Positions 1-9,086 of a DNA stretch of 64,000 nucleotides are shown here, piece after piece. Position 1 is the stretch's first letter. Each line of letters begins with the position of its first letter. Below the pieces are notes generated by a model that worked only from the letters and a program-made list of their open reading frames with translations, did no database searches and was not told where the DNA came from. A program made the position numbers and the translations under genes. Source of the DNA: Burkholderiales bacterium RIFCSPLOWO2_12_FULL_65_40 (GTDB lineage: Bacteria > Pseudomonadota > Gammaproteobacteria > Burkholderiales > Burkholderiaceae_C); contig MESL01000035.1 of the NCBI GenBank assembly GCA_001770955.1, positions 163,875 through 227,874 on the forward strand, given 5' to 3'.

Positions 1-203
1 ACCTGTGACGACTTCAAAGACGCATACTGACCATTCACCGCTGACTCACTGCCTTTCCGCAAAGCGAAAAAGCCAGGCCATTATCAATCAAATTCAAGCA
101 AAGCAGATTTTTATTTTTGCAACCACCGGTCTGGAGCGTTCATGGACCGGCGTTGCCTGACCTTCCCGGGCGGCTGCCGGCGGCGCCCACTGGCTACAAT
201 GTG

Positions 204-355
204 GCGGTCTTTGGGGAGTAGCCGGCCCTGGCAGCCAGTGCCAGGGAGCGGATGTCAACACACTTGGGGCCTCACGCCCCATGGCATCTGCAATCCACGG
301 ATGGGCGAGACCATTGACCGCACACCGTCCATTGAGCCGGAGCCGGGGTGCGGTC
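204..355 (+). promoter_or_regulatory. yybP-ykoY manganese riboswitch leader
   Basis: The leader of the downstream TMEM165/GDT1 gene carries the conserved yybP-ykoY elements in order: GGGGAGTAG at 213-221, GTCAACACACTTGG at 254-267 and GGGCGAGACC at 303-312. The closing P1 stem can form between GCGGTC (204-209) and GACCGC (316-321). The same 3' strand, GACCGCAC (316-323), is also perfectly complementary to GTGCGGTC (348-355), so an alternative hairpin would break P1; this may be the expression platform. A -10-like TACAAT lies at 195-200. Known aptamers of this class sense Mn2+ and precede Mn exporters. Bases 1-194 hold no gene I can support. Confidence 0.85.
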
Positions 356-400
356 GATGCATTCGCACCACCGTCCGGCCAGAACACCGAAATCCCCGCC

Positions 401-964
401 ATGGAAGCCTTTTTCGTCTCCACCTCCATCGTTGCCCTGGCCGAAATGGGCGACAAGACCCAGTTGCTCGCCCTTGTGCTGGCCGCGCGCTTTCGCAAGC
501 CCTGGCCCATCGTGTGGGGCATCCTCATGGCCACGCTGGCCAACCATGCGCTGGCCGGCGCCGCCGGGGCCTGGATCACCACCTTGATCGGGCCGCAGGT
601 GCTGCGCTGGGTGCTGGGCGTGTCGTTCATCGCCATGGCGGTGTGGATGCTGATTCCCGACAAGCTCGAAGACGGCGACACCGCCGAAGGCCCGCGCTGG
701 GGCGTGTTCGGCACCACGCTGGTGGCGTTCTTCCTGGCCGAAATGGGCGACAAGACGCAGATCGCCACCGTCATGCTGGCCGCGCAGTACAGCGCCTGGC
801 TGTGGGTGGTGGCCGGCACCACGCTGGGCATGATGCTGGCCAACGCGCCGGTGGTCTGGCTGGGCGACCGTATCACGCGGCGCATTCCGCTGCGCACGGT
901 GCACATGGTGTCGGCCGCGATCTTCCTGGTGTTGGGCGTTTTGGCATTGTGGGTACCCGTCTGA
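401..964 (+). CDS. TMEM165/GDT1 (UPF0016) family Mn2+ exporter
   Basis: Small integral membrane protein of 187 residues made of two homologous three-helix halves. Each half carries the family signature AEMGDKTQ (near residues 15-22 and 118-125), the acidic metal-binding motif of the UPF0016/GDT1 family, which moves Mn2+ or Ca2+ out of the cytoplasm. The ATG at 401 puts the first motif at the expected distance from the N-terminus. A longer reading from 281 would run through the riboswitch and has no support. The Mn-sensing leader makes manganese efflux the likely role. Confidence 0.88.
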   Translation: MEAFFVSTSIVALAEMGDKTQLLALVLAARFRKPWPIVWGILMATLANHALAGAAGAWITTLIGPQVLRWVLGVSFIAMAVWMLIPDKLEDGDTAEGPRWGVFGTTLVAFFLAEMGDKTQIATVMLAAQYSAWLWVVAGTTLGMMLANAPVVWLGDRITRRIPLRTVHMVSAAIFLVLGVLALWVPV

Positions 965-992
965 ACCCGCCGGTTTTGCTATAGTTGCCTGA

Positions 993-1040
993 CGCGCCGA
1001 TTTGCCACAGCTTGCGGGCGCTTAATAAATTCTGCTAAAG
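993..1040 (+). promoter_or_regulatory. SAM-II riboswitch
   Basis: The sequence matches the SAM-II aptamer: P1 arms GCGCC (994-998) and GGCGC (1017-1021), loop GATTTG, the TTAATAAAT strand (1022-1030) and the terminal GCTAAA (1034-1039) that forms the pseudoknot in known members. SAM-II aptamers bind S-adenosylmethionine and usually precede metX or metA, as here. GCTAAAG is followed by ACCG, and the combined strand is complementary to CGTTTTTAGC (1065-1074) in the loop and arm of the following terminator, so an antiterminator competing with ligand binding can be drawn. Confidence 0.85.
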
Positions 1041-1055
1041 ACCGTCCGACAGCCG

Positions 1056-1090
1056 ACCCGGTACCGTTTTTAGCGTTACCGGGTTTTTTT
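1056..1090 (+). terminator. intrinsic terminator abutting the metX start codon
   Basis: CCCGGTA (1056-1062) pairs with TACCGGG (1077-1083), extended by inner CG pairs, and is followed directly by seven T residues (1084-1090). The metX ATG is the next base. The hairpin would serve as the off state of the SAM-II riboswitch. No ordinary Shine-Dalgarno sequence fits between the hairpin and the ATG, so the 3' arm may also mask ribosome entry. Confidence 0.8.
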
Positions 1091-2218
1091 ATGTCGTTCA
1101 TTGCCACGCCCCAGTCGATGCACTTCACGGATGCGCTGCCGCTGCAGAGCGGCGCTTCCATCCGCGACTACCACCTCGCCTTCGAGACCTACGGCCAGCT
1201 CAACGCCGATCGCTCCAATGCCGTGCTCGTGTGCCACGCGCTCAACGCCTCGCACCATGTCGCGGGTAGGTACGAAGGCCAGGACAAGAGCGAGGGCTGG
1301 TGGGACAACATGATCGGGCCGGGCAAGCCGGTGGACACCAACCGCTTCTTTGTCATCGGCGTGAACAACCTGGGCTCGTGCTTCGGCTCCACCGGCCCCA
1401 TGCACCTGCACCCCGACACCGGCGAGGTCTACGGCGCCGACTTCCCCGTGGTCACGGTGGAAGACTGGGTCCACGCCCAGGCCCGCCTGCTTGACCGCCT
1501 GGGCATCACGCAACTCGCCGCCGTGCTGGGCGGTAGCCTGGGCGGCATGCAGGCCCTGAGCTGGACGCTGCAGTACCCCGAACGCGTGCGCCATGCCGTG
1601 GTCGTGGCCAGCGCACCCAATCTCACGGCCGAGAACATCGCCTTCAACGAGGTGGCGCGCCGCGCCATCGTCACCGACCCCGATTTCCATGGCGGCCACT
1701 TCTACCGGCATGGCGTGGTCCCCAAGCGCGGCCTGCGCATCGCCCGCATGATCGGCCACATCACGTACCTGAGCGACGACGTGATGAACGAGAAGTTCGG
1801 ACGCCAGCTGCGCGAAGGTATCGACCTCAAGTACAGCACCCAGGACATCGAATTCCAGATCGAGAGCTACCTGCGCTACCAGGGCGACAAGTTCAGCGAA
1901 TACTTCGACGCCAACACCTACCTTTTGATCACCCGCGCGCTCGACTACTTTGACCCCGCGCGCGCGCACGCCGGCAACCTCACCCAGGCCCTGGCGCGCG
2001 CCACGGCGAAGTTCCTGCTGGTCAGCTTCACCACCGACTGGCGCTTTTCGCCCAAGCGCTCGCGCGAGATCGTCAAGGCCCTGCTCGACAACCGCCGCAG
2101 CGTGAGCTACGCCGAGATCGATGCCCCCCACGGGCACGATGCCTTTTTGCTCGATGACGCCCGTTATATGGGCGTCGTAAGCACCTATTTCGATAGCATT
2201 GCAAAGGAGCTGGCATGA
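1091..2218 (+). CDS. metX: homoserine O-acyltransferase MetX
   Basis: Alpha/beta-hydrolase-fold enzyme of 375 residues that acylates L-homoserine, the first committed step of methionine synthesis. The nucleophile elbow GGSLGGMQ lies near residue 149 and the catalytic His in PHGHDAF near the C-terminus. The family signature NALNASHH-type segment (CHALNASHH) is present near residue 50. Many proteobacterial MetX enzymes use succinyl-CoA; the acyl donor cannot be fixed by eye. The N-terminus at 1091 (MSFIATPQS) looks right for the family although a second ATG lies at 1118. It overlaps metW by four bases and is controlled by the SAM-II leader. Confidence 0.95.
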   Translation: MSFIATPQSMHFTDALPLQSGASIRDYHLAFETYGQLNADRSNAVLVCHALNASHHVAGRYEGQDKSEGWWDNMIGPGKPVDTNRFFVIGVNNLGSCFGSTGPMHLHPDTGEVYGADFPVVTVEDWVHAQARLLDRLGITQLAAVLGGSLGGMQALSWTLQYPERVRHAVVVASAPNLTAENIAFNEVARRAIVTDPDFHGGHFYRHGVVPKRGLRIARMIGHITYLSDDVMNEKFGRQLREGIDLKYSTQDIEFQIESYLRYQGDKFSEYFDANTYLLITRALDYFDPARAHAGNLTQALARATAKFLLVSFTTDWRFSPKRSREIVKALLDNRRSVSYAEIDAPHGHDAFLLDDARYMGVVSTYFDSIAKELA

Positions 2219-2802
2219 CCGAGAAGGCCACCATGGAAGCCCTGGCGCGGCTTGTGCCCGAAGGCTCGCGCGTGCTCGACCTCGGCTGCGGCGACGGCAG
2301 CATGCTCGACTACCTGCAGCGCGAACGCGGCTGCAGCGGCTATGGCATCGAGAACGCCGACGCCAACGTGCTGGCCTGCGTGCGCCGGGGCGTGAACGTC
2401 ATCCAGCTCAACCTCGACGAGGGCCTGGCCATGTTTGGCGACGCCTCGTTCGACGTGGTGCTGCAGATCGACACCCTGCAGCACCTGCGCAACGCCGAGG
2501 TCATGCTGCGTGAAACTGCGCGCGTGGGGCGCACGGGCATCGTGGCCTTCCCCAACTTCGCGCACTGGCCCAACCGCCTGTCGGTGCTGCGCGGGCGCAT
2601 GCCCGTCACGCGCCGCCTGCCCTACCAGTGGTACGACACACCCAACATCCGCGTGGGCACCTACAAGGACTTTGAGGCACTGGCACACAAGAACGATCTG
2701 CGCATCCTCGACGCCTTCGGCCTCCAGGATGGCGAGGCCGTGCGCTTTCTGCCCAATGCACGGGCAGGAACGGCGGTGTTCAAGTTGGAGCGCTCTGCAT
2801 AA
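2215..2802 (+). CDS. metW: methionine biosynthesis protein MetW
   Basis: Rossmann-fold methyltransferase-like protein of 195 residues. The SAM-binding motif I is [15 protein letters not shown] (about residues 20-34), followed by [11 protein letters not shown]. MetW accompanies MetX in many proteobacteria and is reported to be needed for MetX activity or stability. ATG overlaps the metX stop (ATGA), so the two are translationally coupled and share the SAM-II control. Confidence 0.93.
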   Translation: MTEKATMEALARLVPEGSRVLDLGCGDGSMLDYLQRERGCSGYGIENADANVLACVRRGVNVIQLNLDEGLAMFGDASFDVVLQIDTLQHLRNAEVMLRETARVGRTGIVAFPNFAHWPNRLSVLRGRMPVTRRLPYQWYDTPNIRVGTYKDFEALAHKNDLRILDAFGLQDGEAVRFLPNARAGTAVFKLERSA

Positions 2803-2811
2803 AATCCCCCC

Positions 2812-3642
2812 ATGACCTTCCTCGACATGCTGCGCGATGCGGCCACCCGCAACCAGTCCATGCTGTGCGTGGGCCTGGACCCCGAACCCACGCGCTTTCC
2901 TGCGGGTATGCAGGGTGATGTGCGCCGCATTTACGACTTCTGTGCCGCCATCGTGGACGCCACGGCCGACCTGGTGTGCGCCTTCAAACCGCAGATCGCC
3001 TACTTCGCCGCCCACGGCGCCGAGGACCAGCTCGAGCGCCTGATGCAGCACATGCGCGCCAACGCGCCGCATGTGCCTGTGATCCTGGACGCCAAGCGCG
3101 GCGACATCGGCTCCACGGCCGAGCAGTACGCGCGCGAGGCCTTCGAGCGCTACGGCGCCGACGCGGTCACGCTCTCGCCGTTCATGGGTTTTGATTCGGT
3201 CGAGCCCTACCTGCAGTACCCCGGCAAGGGCGCCTTCCTGCTGTGCCGCACCTCCAACCCCGGCGGCGACGACTTCCAGAACCAGCGCCTGGCCAGCGTG
3301 GAAGGCCAGCCCCTGCTGTACGAGCACATCGCGCGGCTGGCGCAGGGGCCGTGGAACAAGAACGGCCAGCTCGGCCTCGTGGTGGGCGCCACCTACCCGG
3401 CCGAAATCGAGCGCGTGCGCGCCATCGCGCCGCAGGTGCCGCTGCTCATCCCCGGCGTGGGTGCCCAGGGCGGCGACGCCGCCGCCACGGTGCGCGCGGG
3501 CTGGCGGCAGGACGGGCCGATCATCGTCAACTCCTCGCGTGCCATCCTCTATGCGAGCAACGGCGAAGACTTCGCCGCCGCCGCGCGGCACGAGGCGCAG
3601 CGCACGCGCAACCTGTTGCAGGCGGCGATCCCCTTACCCTGA
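2812..3642 (+). CDS. pyrF: orotidine 5'-phosphate decarboxylase (type 2)
   Basis: Enzyme of 276 residues for the last step of de novo UMP synthesis. It carries the type 2 catalytic segment [10 protein letters not shown] (about residues 91-100), whose Lys and Asp residues are catalytic, and the phosphate-binding PGVGAQGG segment near residue 220. It starts nine bases after metW and is probably cotranscribed with metXW. Its 3' end faces the minus-strand oxidoreductase across a hairpin-forming intergenic repeat. Confidence 0.95.
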   Translation: MTFLDMLRDAATRNQSMLCVGLDPEPTRFPAGMQGDVRRIYDFCAAIVDATADLVCAFKPQIAYFAAHGAEDQLERLMQHMRANAPHVPVILDAKRGDIGSTAEQYAREAFERYGADAVTLSPFMGFDSVEPYLQYPGKGAFLLCRTSNPGGDDFQNQRLASVEGQPLLYEHIARLAQGPWNKNGQLGLVVGATYPAEIERVRAIAPQVPLLIPGVGAQGGDAAATVRAGWRQDGPIIVNSSRAILYASNGEDFAAAARHEAQRTRNLLQAAIPLP

Positions 3643-3656
3643 AGATCCATCAAAAA

Positions 3657-3740
3657 CAGGAGCTGGCAGCGCACGTGGATATTGGATTTCAGACTAATTT
3701 CATTCTGAAAACCAATGCCAAAAAGCGCAAGCAGCTCCTG
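3657..3740. repeat. intergenic hairpin repeat, divergent family 1 copy
   Basis: CAGGAGCTGGCAGCGC (3657-3672) is nearly complementary to GCGCAAGCAGCTCCTG (3725-3740), separated by about 50 bases. It lies between the convergent ends of pyrF and the oxidoreductase gene, where a bidirectional terminator is expected. It shares the AGCGC/GCAGC/CAGGAG words of the dispersed repeat family but is a divergent copy. Confidence 0.55.
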
Positions 3741-3745
3741 ATTTG

Positions 3746-4873
3746 CTAGCGCAATCGCCGGGGCGACAGCCCCTCGGCATCCACGCCTTCGGCCACCAGC
3801 GACGCGTCCAGCGGCTCGCCGAGCAGCAGGTTGCGGGCCAGCAGGGCGTAGCCCGGCGCGCTCTGGATGCCGTAGCCGCCCTGCGCGGCCACCCAGAACA
3901 GACCTTCGACCTGGCCGTCCCAGCCGATCACCATGTCCCCGTCGTGCACGAAGGAGCGCAGCCCGGCCCAGGTGTGCGAGGGGCGGCGGATCTGCAACTG
4001 GGTCATCTGCTTGATGTGCCAGATGCCCGTGGCCACGTCGATCTCCTCGGGCACCACGTCGTGCGGGTGCATCGGGTCGGCGTTGGCGGGCGAGCCCAGC
4101 AGCTGGCGCGCGTCGGGCTTGATGTAGAAGCTCTCGTCCACGGCGATGATGGCGGGCAGGCTGGGCAGGTCCAGGCCCTCGGGCGCGGGGAAGGTGAAGG
4201 CCGTGCGCCGGCACGGCGTCAGGCCGATGGGCGCGGCGCCCGCCAGCTGGCCCACCACGTCGGCCCAGGCGCCGGCGGCGTTCACCACGGTGCGCGCCTG
4301 CACGCTGCTGCCGTCCTGCAGCTGCACGGTCCATACGCCGTCCGCGCGCGACAGCGCCGTGACCTCGGCGTTCATGCGCACCGTGCCGCCCTGCTTTCGC
4401 AGGCCGTGCAGGTAGCCCTGGTGCAGTGCGTTCACGTCGATGTCGGCCGCGCCGGATTCGGCGAGGCCCCCGCCCAGCGCCTCCAGGCGCAGGCAGGGCG
4501 CGCGTTCGACCAGCTCGGCGGGCGAGAGGCGCCGCAGGCTGGGCGAATGCGTGTGCAGCTCCTGCCAGGTGGCCTCCAGCTGGTCCATCTGGTCCGGCCC
4601 GGCGATGTAGAGCACGCCGCGCGGCGAGAGGATGGGGCTGTCGGCAAAACCCGGTGGCGGCTGGTCGAGGAAGGCCCGGCTGGCGCGCGTGAGCGCACGG
4701 ATGCGCGGCGTGCCGTAGGTCTCCATGTAGAGCGCGGCCGAGCGCCCGGTGGTGTGGTGGCCGGGCTGCGCCTCGCGCTCCAGCAGCAGCACGCGGCCTT
4801 TCTCGGCAAGTTGCCAGGCCACGCTGGCGCCGGCGATGCCCGCGCCAATGACGACGAAATCCAAGGGTTCCAT
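3746..4873 (-). CDS. FAD-dependent oxidoreductase, D-amino-acid oxidase (DAO) family
   Basis: Flavoprotein of 375 residues. The dinucleotide-binding GAGIAGASVAWQLAEKG starts near residue 9, followed by an acidic strand end LLLERE and the TTGRSAA segment typical of DAO/glycine-oxidase-like enzymes. The FAD-domain return segment IWDGQVEGLFW-like region occurs near the C-terminus. Substrate cannot be read from the sequence; the dsdA gene 16 bases upstream in the same direction suggests oxidation of a D-amino acid or related amine. ATG at 4873 is the first in frame. Confidence 0.8.
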   Translation of the reverse strand: MEPLDFVVIGAGIAGASVAWQLAEKGRVLLLEREAQPGHHTTGRSAALYMETYGTPRIRALTRASRAFLDQPPPGFADSPILSPRGVLYIAGPDQMDQLEATWQELHTHSPSLRRLSPAELVERAPCLRLEALGGGLAESGAADIDVNALHQGYLHGLRKQGGTVRMNAEVTALSRADGVWTVQLQDGSSVQARTVVNAAGAWADVVGQLAGAAPIGLTPCRRTAFTFPAPEGLDLPSLPAIIAVDESFYIKPDARQLLGSPANADPMHPHDVVPEEIDVATGIWHIKQMTQLQIRRPSHTWAGLRSFVHDGDMVIGWDGQVEGLFWVAAQGGYGIQSAPGYALLARNLLLGEPLDASLVAEGVDAEGLSPRRLR

Positions 4874-4889
4874 GGTGAGGCTCCAGGTT

Positions 4890-6242
4890 TCAGGCGCTGG
4901 CAGCTTGTGGCTGCGCGCGCCCGCGTTGCAGAAACAGATCGTATTCGGCCTCGGGCACGAACAGCCCGCCCGTGGTCCAGGCCAGGTGCGTGGCGCGCGG
5001 CAGGTGGGCCTCCAGGCCCTGTGCGCGCAGCCAGGCGCGGCCCGCCAAGGTGCCGGTGAGCATGGCCGGGCCAGAGAACCCGGCCGCCGCCGAGGGCTCG
5101 ATGCGCAGCCCCTCGGTGTCGTGCGCCCACGCCAGGTGCTGGAACAGCGTGGCGTCCTGCACGGTAAAGATGCCCGAGAGCAGCGGGTGCATCAGGCTGG
5201 CGGCCAGCAGCGAGGCGCGCGGCACGGCCAGGCCGTCGGCCTCGGTCTGGTTGGTCAGGCCCCAGTCGTACACGCTGGGGTGGTCGTGCGGGCCGGCCAG
5301 CATCTGCGCCAGGAAGCAGGGCGACTGCACCGGCTCGGCGAAGAAGCAGTGCACATGCGGCCCCAGCACCTGGCGCAGGCCGAAGGTGATGCCGGCCGGC
5401 GCGCCGCCCACGCCGCAGGGCAGGTAGACGAACAGCGGGTGCGTGGCGTCCACGGTGATGCCCGCTGCCGCCAGTTGCCGTTGCAGCGCAGGGGCCGCAG
5501 CGCTGTAGCCCTGCAGCAGCGAGAGCGAGCGCTCGTCATCGACGAAGTGACAGAACGGGTCGCTCGCGGCCTGGGTGCGGCCGGCCGCCACGGCTTGTTC
5601 GTAGTCGCCCGCGTGCTCCACCACCTCCACGCCGCGCCGGCGCAGGCGTTCCTTTTTCCATTCCTTGGCATCCGCCGACATGTGCACGGCGGCGCGAAAG
5701 CCCAGCCTTGATGCCGCCACGCCGATGGACAGGCCCAGGTTGCCCGTGGAGCCCACGGCCACCTGGTAGCGGCCCAGCAGCGCGCGCGCTGCGGGTTGGG
5801 CCAGCGCGCGGTAGTCGCTGCCCGGCGACACCAGGCCGTGCTCCAGCGCCAGCGTTTCAGCGAATTCCAGCACCTCGTGGATGCCGCCGCGCGCCTTGAT
5901 CGAGCCGGCCACGGGCAGCAGGTGGTCGCATTTCACCCACAGTGCGCCCTCCTCGGCGCCTAGCCCGAGCGCGCGGGCCAGTGTGGGCGCGGGCACGAGG
6001 GGCGATTCGATCACGCCGCCGCTCGCCTGCAGCTCCGGGAACAGTTCGGCCAGCAGCCCCGCGAAGCGGCCAAAGCGTGCCACGGCCGCTTGCATGTCGT
6101 CCATGCCCACCAGGGCCGTGCCCACCGACAGTTGCGGTGGCACCTGGGGCACGCGGCCGGCGTTGGTCCACAGGCAGGGCTGGGCGGCGCGCAGCCGGTC
6201 CTGCACGGAAGGAAGCGCAGCGGTTGCGGGGGTGTCGGGCAT
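4890..6242 (-). CDS. dsdA: D-serine ammonia-lyase (D-serine dehydratase)
   Basis: PLP-dependent fold-type II enzyme of 450 residues converting D-serine to pyruvate and ammonia. The Schiff-base lysine lies in SIKARGG (about residues 112-118), the phosphate-binding STGNLGLS segment near residue 172 and a glycine-rich CGVGGAP segment near residue 280. Length agrees with E. coli DsdA (442). It leads a minus-strand pair with the DAO-family gene; no DsdC-type regulator is adjacent. Confidence 0.9.
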   Translation of the reverse strand: MPDTPATAALPSVQDRLRAAQPCLWTNAGRVPQVPPQLSVGTALVGMDDMQAAVARFGRFAGLLAELFPELQASGGVIESPLVPAPTLARALGLGAEEGALWVKCDHLLPVAGSIKARGGIHEVLEFAETLALEHGLVSPGSDYRALAQPAARALLGRYQVAVGSTGNLGLSIGVAASRLGFRAAVHMSADAKEWKKERLRRRGVEVVEHAGDYEQAVAAGRTQAASDPFCHFVDDERSLSLLQGYSAAAPALQRQLAAAGITVDATHPLFVYLPCGVGGAPAGITFGLRQVLGPHVHCFFAEPVQSPCFLAQMLAGPHDHPSVYDWGLTNQTEADGLAVPRASLLAASLMHPLLSGIFTVQDATLFQHLAWAHDTEGLRIEPSAAAGFSGPAMLTGTLAGRAWLRAQGLEAHLPRATHLAWTTGGLFVPEAEYDLFLQRGRAQPQAASA

Positions 6243-6252
6243 AAGCGGTACG

Positions 6253-6294
6253 TATTTGATAGCGTGTAGCGCTTATCGTACAAGCTCTGCAGGC
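6253..6294 (+). repeat. dispersed repeat family 1
   Basis: ATTTGATAGC followed by TAGCGCTTAT and an imperfect return arm CAAGC...GCAGGC. It occupies the 52-base gap between the end of the EamA gene and the start of dsdA, both on the minus strand. Confidence 0.6.
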
Positions 6295-7224
6295 TTATTT
6301 GATGCCCAGCCTGGGGCCCAGCATCACGCAGCCCAGCGCCGTCACCACGCAGGCGATGCCGGCCCATTGCCAGGGCGTGACCGCCTCGCCCAGCACCAGC
6401 ATCCCGGCGGCCAGCCCGACCACCGGCACGCCCAGGCTGAACGGCGCGACGCGGTTGGCCGGGTGGCGCTTGAGCAGGCGCGTCCACATCGCGTAGCCCA
6501 CCACAGTGGCGGCCCAGCCGAGGTAGGCGATGGACAGCCAGGCGATCAGTGGCACCTCGGCCACGGCGGCCCATTCCAGCCAGCGGCTGGCATCGGGGTC
6601 CAGCCAGGCCGACAGGGCCACGAAGGGCAGCACCGGCACCAGGCTGCTCCAGACGACGAAGGACAGCGGGTCGTAGTCGGGCGTGTGCGCCTGCGCCCGG
6701 CGTGCGACGATGTTCGAGCCCGCCCACATGGCGGCGGCGCACAGCGTGAGGCCAAAGCCCGCGAGCGTGGTGGCGCCCGCGCCGCGCCCGGACGGGCCCA
6801 CGAAATCCATGGTGAAGCACAGCAGGCCGAGCGCTGCCAGGCCCATGCCGATCTTCAGCGCGCGGCCGGGGCGCTCGCGCAGCAGCACTAGGCCCAGCGT
6901 GGCGGTGAAGAACACCTGCGTCTGCATGAGCACGCTGGCCAGGCCGGCCGCCATGCCCACCTTCAGCGCCAGGAACAGGAAGCCGAACTGGCCCAGGCCG
7001 ACAAACAGGCCGTAGGCCACCACCCACTTCCAGTGGATGCGCGGCGGGCGCACCAGCAGCACCATGGGCAGGCAGGCGCTGAGGTAGCGCAGCGCGCCGA
7101 GCTGGAACGGGCTGAAGCTGCGCAGCCCGTATTTCATGGCGATGAAGTTCAGCCCCCAGAGCACCACCACGGCCAGGGCCATGAGCAGGTCGGCGGCGCC
7201 CATGGGGCGGGAGGTGTGGGTCAT
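6295..7224 (-). CDS. EamA (DMT superfamily) permease
   Basis: Membrane protein of 309 residues with ten predicted hydrophobic segments in two EamA repeats, the second beginning near residue 160. The N-terminal LLMALAVVVLWGLNFIAMK segment resembles RhaT/YdcZ-type drug/metabolite transporters, particularly amino acid or metabolite exporters such as EamA. Substrate unknown. It follows the D-serine dehydratase gene on the same strand after a repeat, so cotranscription is uncertain. Confidence 0.82.
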   Translation of the reverse strand: MTHTSRPMGAADLLMALAVVVLWGLNFIAMKYGLRSFSPFQLGALRYLSACLPMVLLVRPPRIHWKWVVAYGLFVGLGQFGFLFLALKVGMAAGLASVLMQTQVFFTATLGLVLLRERPGRALKIGMGLAALGLLCFTMDFVGPSGRGAGATTLAGFGLTLCAAAMWAGSNIVARRAQAHTPDYDPLSFVVWSSLVPVLPFVALSAWLDPDASRWLEWAAVAEVPLIAWLSIAYLGWAATVVGYAMWTRLLKRHPANRVAPFSLGVPVVGLAAGMLVLGEAVTPWQWAGIACVVTALGCVMLGPRLGIK

Positions 7225-7269
7225 TTCGGTGTCTCAGGGGGCTACGCACCATCCACAGCGCATGCAAGA

Positions 7270-7410
7270 GGCGCGGCCCAGGCCAGCGGCCCCCGCGCAA
7301 GGGCCGCCATGCCGCGTAGGCGGCGTTCCACTGGCGTGCGCTGGGGGCGTCCCCCTTCCCGCGTGCAACGCGAGAGAAGGGGGAAGGCGGGCAGCGCCAC
7401 AGGGGGTTGT
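7270..7410 (-). repeat. dispersed repeat family 2
   Basis: A roughly 140-base element shares long words with 47790-47939: CAGGCCAGC, CAAGGGCCGCCA, GCGTGCGCTGG, GGCGTCCCCCT and CAGGGGGT occur in the same order. It fills the gap between the start of the EamA gene and the stop of the thioesterase gene. It is not a coding region in either copy. Confidence 0.65.
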
Positions 7411-7415
7411 GTCAC

Positions 7416-7856
7416 TCAAGCCGTGCGCACCGCGTTGACATGCGAGCGCACCCGCTCGGCCAGGGCCATGTCGCCGGGGGTTTCGGGGGTCCAGGTATCG
7501 ACGGGGCGCGGGCGGTCGTTGGCGTCTGTGGCCACATACACCGTGGCGCAGTACAGCACCTGGCGCAGCTCGCCGGTGGGAATGCTGCCGCTGAAGACCT
7601 CCACCGCGATGCCCATGCTGCTCGTGCCGGTATAGGCCAGCCGGGCCTGCACCTCCACCAGGTCACCGACCAGGATGGGATGGTGAAACCGCGCGCCGCT
7701 CACCAGCGCCGTCATGCACGGCCCCTTGGCCCAGCGGGTGGCGCAGGCAAAACCCGCTTCGTCCACCCAGCGCAGCACGGTGCCGCCACTGATCTTGCCG
7801 GCGACATGCTCGCCTTCGTTGTGGGAAGCCAGGAAGCGCAGGGTGATGGAGTGCAT
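7416..7856 (-). CDS. hot-dog fold acyl-CoA thioesterase
   Basis: Protein of 146 residues with the acyl-CoA hydrolase features of the YciA/BFIT group: N-terminal HxNxxGxxxGG-like segment (HNEGEHVAGKISGG, residues 12-25), a WVDEAGFACA helix with the probable catalytic Asp, and a VEVQARLAYTGTSSM strand. Members hydrolyse acyl-CoA thioesters. Monocistronic on this strand, with repeat family 2 immediately after its stop. Confidence 0.85.
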   Translation of the reverse strand: MHSITLRFLASHNEGEHVAGKISGGTVLRWVDEAGFACATRWAKGPCMTALVSGARFHHPILVGDLVEVQARLAYTGTSSMGIAVEVFSGSIPTGELRQVLYCATVYVATDANDRPRPVDTWTPETPGDMALAERVRSHVNAVRTA

Positions 7857-8096
7857 GGCAGTCGGGGCAGATCGTTGGTATGCCTATTATTCTGCAACGG
7901 CCACAACCCGCAGGCCAGCGGGGCGTTGTTGTCCGTGCCGGGCACCTGCCCGTGTCCACCCCGGGAAAGTCCGGGGATCCATGGCCTTTCAGTACAAGGC
8001 GTTGCACAGCGTGATTTCTAGACTCGGTCTGCCTTCTTCGAGGTGCCACCCCGGCCGGGGGGACCTCTCAATGCATACCAACCCAGGAGACGATCC

Positions 8097-9005
8097 GTGC
8101 AAGCACCCGCCCACCACACCACCCACCGCCGCGCCTTGTGGCGCCTTGGCAGCTTCCTTGTTGCAGGCACGGCCCTGCTGGGGGCACTGTCTGCGCAGGC
8201 GCAGACTTCCTTCAGCACCACGTATCGCAACGGCAGCACATACAACATCCAGGGCAAGGAGCCCAGCGCCGCAGGCAAGTATCCGGTGTATGTGCACACC
8301 GTGGGAACGGGCGAGTCCTACAACAGCGCCTGGGCCAAGGCGGCCATCGACGCAGCCGTGGCGCGTGGCTTCGTCGCGGCCACGGTGCAGTACGACAACG
8401 CGAGCTTCGGCAGCTGCACCACCATCAACGGCCGCGCCAAGGGAATCTTCAATGCTGCCAGCACCAGCAGCGCCATCGCCAAGCTGTGCTCGCGCTCCAA
8501 GGCCGACTGTTCCAAGGGCATCGTGACCGGCGGCCTGAGCCAGGGTTCCATCATCTCGGTACTGGCCAAGAACCATGACAGCCGCGTCCGCGCCTCCATG
8601 GGCCAGGGCACAGGCGCCACCTACACGGCCGCCTACAACCTCGCATCGTGCATGGCCGATGGCAAGCATGCGCAGCCGGGTGACCGCATCCGCATCGTCA
8701 ACGGCGAGCGCGACATGTTCGTTGGCGGCACGGAGGCGGTGGCACGTTCGCAGGCCGAGCTGGTCACCGGGCTCCAATGCGCGGGCAAGCAGTCGTGCTT
8801 CCGCAGCAACGGCAGCGGCTGGTACGTCGTCAAGGACCTGGAGGTGGCGGACCTCAACGCCGACCACTGCTTCATGGGCAATCTGGGGGTGGTGGGTGTG
8901 CAATGCTCCGGCATCCTGGCCGTGGATCCCTACTACCAGTACGGCAGCAACCCGTGGGGTGTCAAGGCCACCATGGACTGGCTCAAGACCTTTGTCACTC
9001 CGTAG
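8097..9005 (+). CDS. secreted alpha/beta hydrolase
   Basis: Predicted exported protein of 302 residues. I chose the GTG at 8097 because AGGAGA lies seven bases upstream (8085-8090); a longer GTG start at 8043 is possible. A signal peptide runs to AQAQ near residue 36. The mature part has a GLSQGS nucleophile elbow near residue 148 and a late Asp (NGERDMF) and His (NADHCF), consistent with a catalytic triad. It resembles PHB depolymerase- or esterase-like hydrolases, but the substrate is not visible. Five or more cysteines in the mature protein suggest disulfides. Confidence 0.7.
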   Translation: MQAPAHHTTHRRALWRLGSFLVAGTALLGALSAQAQTSFSTTYRNGSTYNIQGKEPSAAGKYPVYVHTVGTGESYNSAWAKAAIDAAVARGFVAATVQYDNASFGSCTTINGRAKGIFNAASTSSAIAKLCSRSKADCSKGIVTGGLSQGSIISVLAKNHDSRVRASMGQGTGATYTAAYNLASCMADGKHAQPGDRIRIVNGERDMFVGGTEAVARSQAELVTGLQCAGKQSCFRSNGSGWYVVKDLEVADLNADHCFMGNLGVVGVQCSGILAVDPYYQYGSNPWGVKATMDWLKTFVTP

Positions 9006-9086
9006 CGGCTGCGCAGGGCCTTGGTGCTTTTCCTCTTGCGCCAAGGCCCTGGGGGCGCTGGAATTCTTTCCTCCAGAAGCAGGAAC

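Noticed and set aside
2185-3591. Minus-strand open frame of 468 codons opposite metW and pyrF
   Set aside because: Covers two well supported genes and has no family features.
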